Source of the DNA: Chryseobacterium salipaludis
GTDB taxonomy: Bacteria; Bacteroidota; Bacteroidia; Flavobacteriales; Weeksellaceae
Direction of reading: 5' to 3'
Assembly (NCBI RefSeq): GCF_022968825.1
Contig: NZ_JALHKS010000004.1
Span: 124,001-188,000, forward strand
DNA: 64,000 nucleotides
Shown: positions 63,729 through 64,000 of the stretch, in pieces
How positions within the stretch are numbered: the first letter of the stretch is position 1
Layout: each line of letters begins with the position of its first letter
Made by a program: the position numbers and the translations under genes
The notes under the pieces: model-generated
Seen by the model: only the letters and a program-made list of their open reading frames with translations
Told to the model about the DNA's origin: nothing
The model's database searches: none

Positions 63729-64000
63729 TTACTTCCACTCAAACGTATCGATGAGGTGGAGCAAATCATTTTTAATATATGCTACCGCCGGAGCCAGCGA
63801 ATCGGGCTTCGGCCGTGAATTGAAATACAAATTGGCAGTGACATAATGCCTCGTGGAATCCGTCACAAAAAACTGGAGGTTGGAGGCGGAGGGGCCTTTC
63901 AGTTCATAAAAGTTTCCGTACACCTGACGTTCGGGATAGCTGAAACTTTTGGTGTCAATTGCCGTGGCTTTAATGGTGTGTTCATAGACCATTTTCTCGG
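63729..64000 (-). CDS. gldD: GldD, gliding-motility lipoprotein (3' part)
   Basis: The last 89 codons are visible and the frame runs on to the window edge (…EKMVYEHTIKATAIDTKSFS), so the start is missing. The C-terminus has the GldD pattern: VYGNFYELKGPSASNLQFFV, then TDSTRHYVTANLYFNSRPKP, then LAPAVAYIKNDLLHLIDTFE. GldD is a lipoprotein required for gliding and type IX secretion in Flavobacterium. Its presence places the organism in Bacteroidetes. The PfkB gene follows 23 bases downstream. Confidence 0.85.
   Translation of the reverse strand, partial: EKMVYEHTIKATAIDTKSFSYPERQVYGNFYELKGPSASNLQFFVTDSTRHYVTANLYFNSRPKPDSLAPAVAYIKNDLLHLIDTFEWK

Overview
The window looks like chromosomal DNA of a Flavobacteriia member, most likely a Chryseobacterium-type Weeksellaceae. 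Pointers are a gldD fragment, a subtype-iii (Bacteroidetes) type VI secretion locus, a DUF3810 gene, TAnnTTTG-type promoter elements, a TlpA protein with a DUF4369-like N-terminus and a BtuG-like partner of a B12 receptor. Base composition is moderate overall and clearly AT-rich in 27-38 kb (judged by eye).

Layout. 1-5.1 kb: end of a nitrous-oxide-reductase accessory cluster (nosD, nosF, nosY), a fasciclin gene with a damaged signal-peptide region and a decayed tandem copy of its 3' end, then a haem-copper-oxidase-like membrane protein and a Crp/Fnr regulator. 5.2-10.4 kb: polyphosphate kinase, then a cobalamin riboswitch driving a BtuB-like receptor and a BtuG-like surface lipoprotein. 10.4-16.2 kb: CCA-adding enzyme, small genes, GtrA, PlsC, FucP-type MFS carrier and DUF3810. 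16.3-26.6 kb: a leftward T6SS-iii operon (tssG, tssN, tssK, an atypical response regulator, TssO/P/Q-type membrane proteins, tssR, tssB, tssC). No hcp, tssE, tssF or clpV is present here, so they must lie elsewhere.

26.6-43.7 kb is the most interesting part: a leftward T6SS cargo island. One complete vgrG is followed by an adaptor, a PAAR-like (DUF4280-type) cargo protein and candidate immunity genes. Two further 5'-truncated vgrG copies each head a similar cassette, and a fourth cassette without vgrG carries a DUF4280-lipase with an ankyrin lipoprotein. The vgrG pieces share a conserved core and have unrelated 3' tips matched to different cargo, which suggests cassette exchange by recombination in vgrG. 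The four adaptors share a motif, and the four cargo proteins share four cysteines flanking a hydrophobic hairpin.

44.3-46.7 kb: a stress-type pair, a polyampholyte protein with four KGG repeats and a YciF/DUF892 protein with disordered tails. 46.7-54.2 kb: tRNA-Ala, hisS, an HRDC protein, a short SSB, a lipoprotein, rpsO, a GlsB-type protein, pnp and a 38-residue membrane peptide gene. 54.2-56 kb: a gene-poor stretch with duplicated intergenic repeats and decayed coding sequence. 56-64 kb: nitronate monooxygenase, a small secreted protein, a TlpA-like oxidoreductase, DUF421, two parvulin-type isomerases, a PfkB kinase and the 3' end of gldD.
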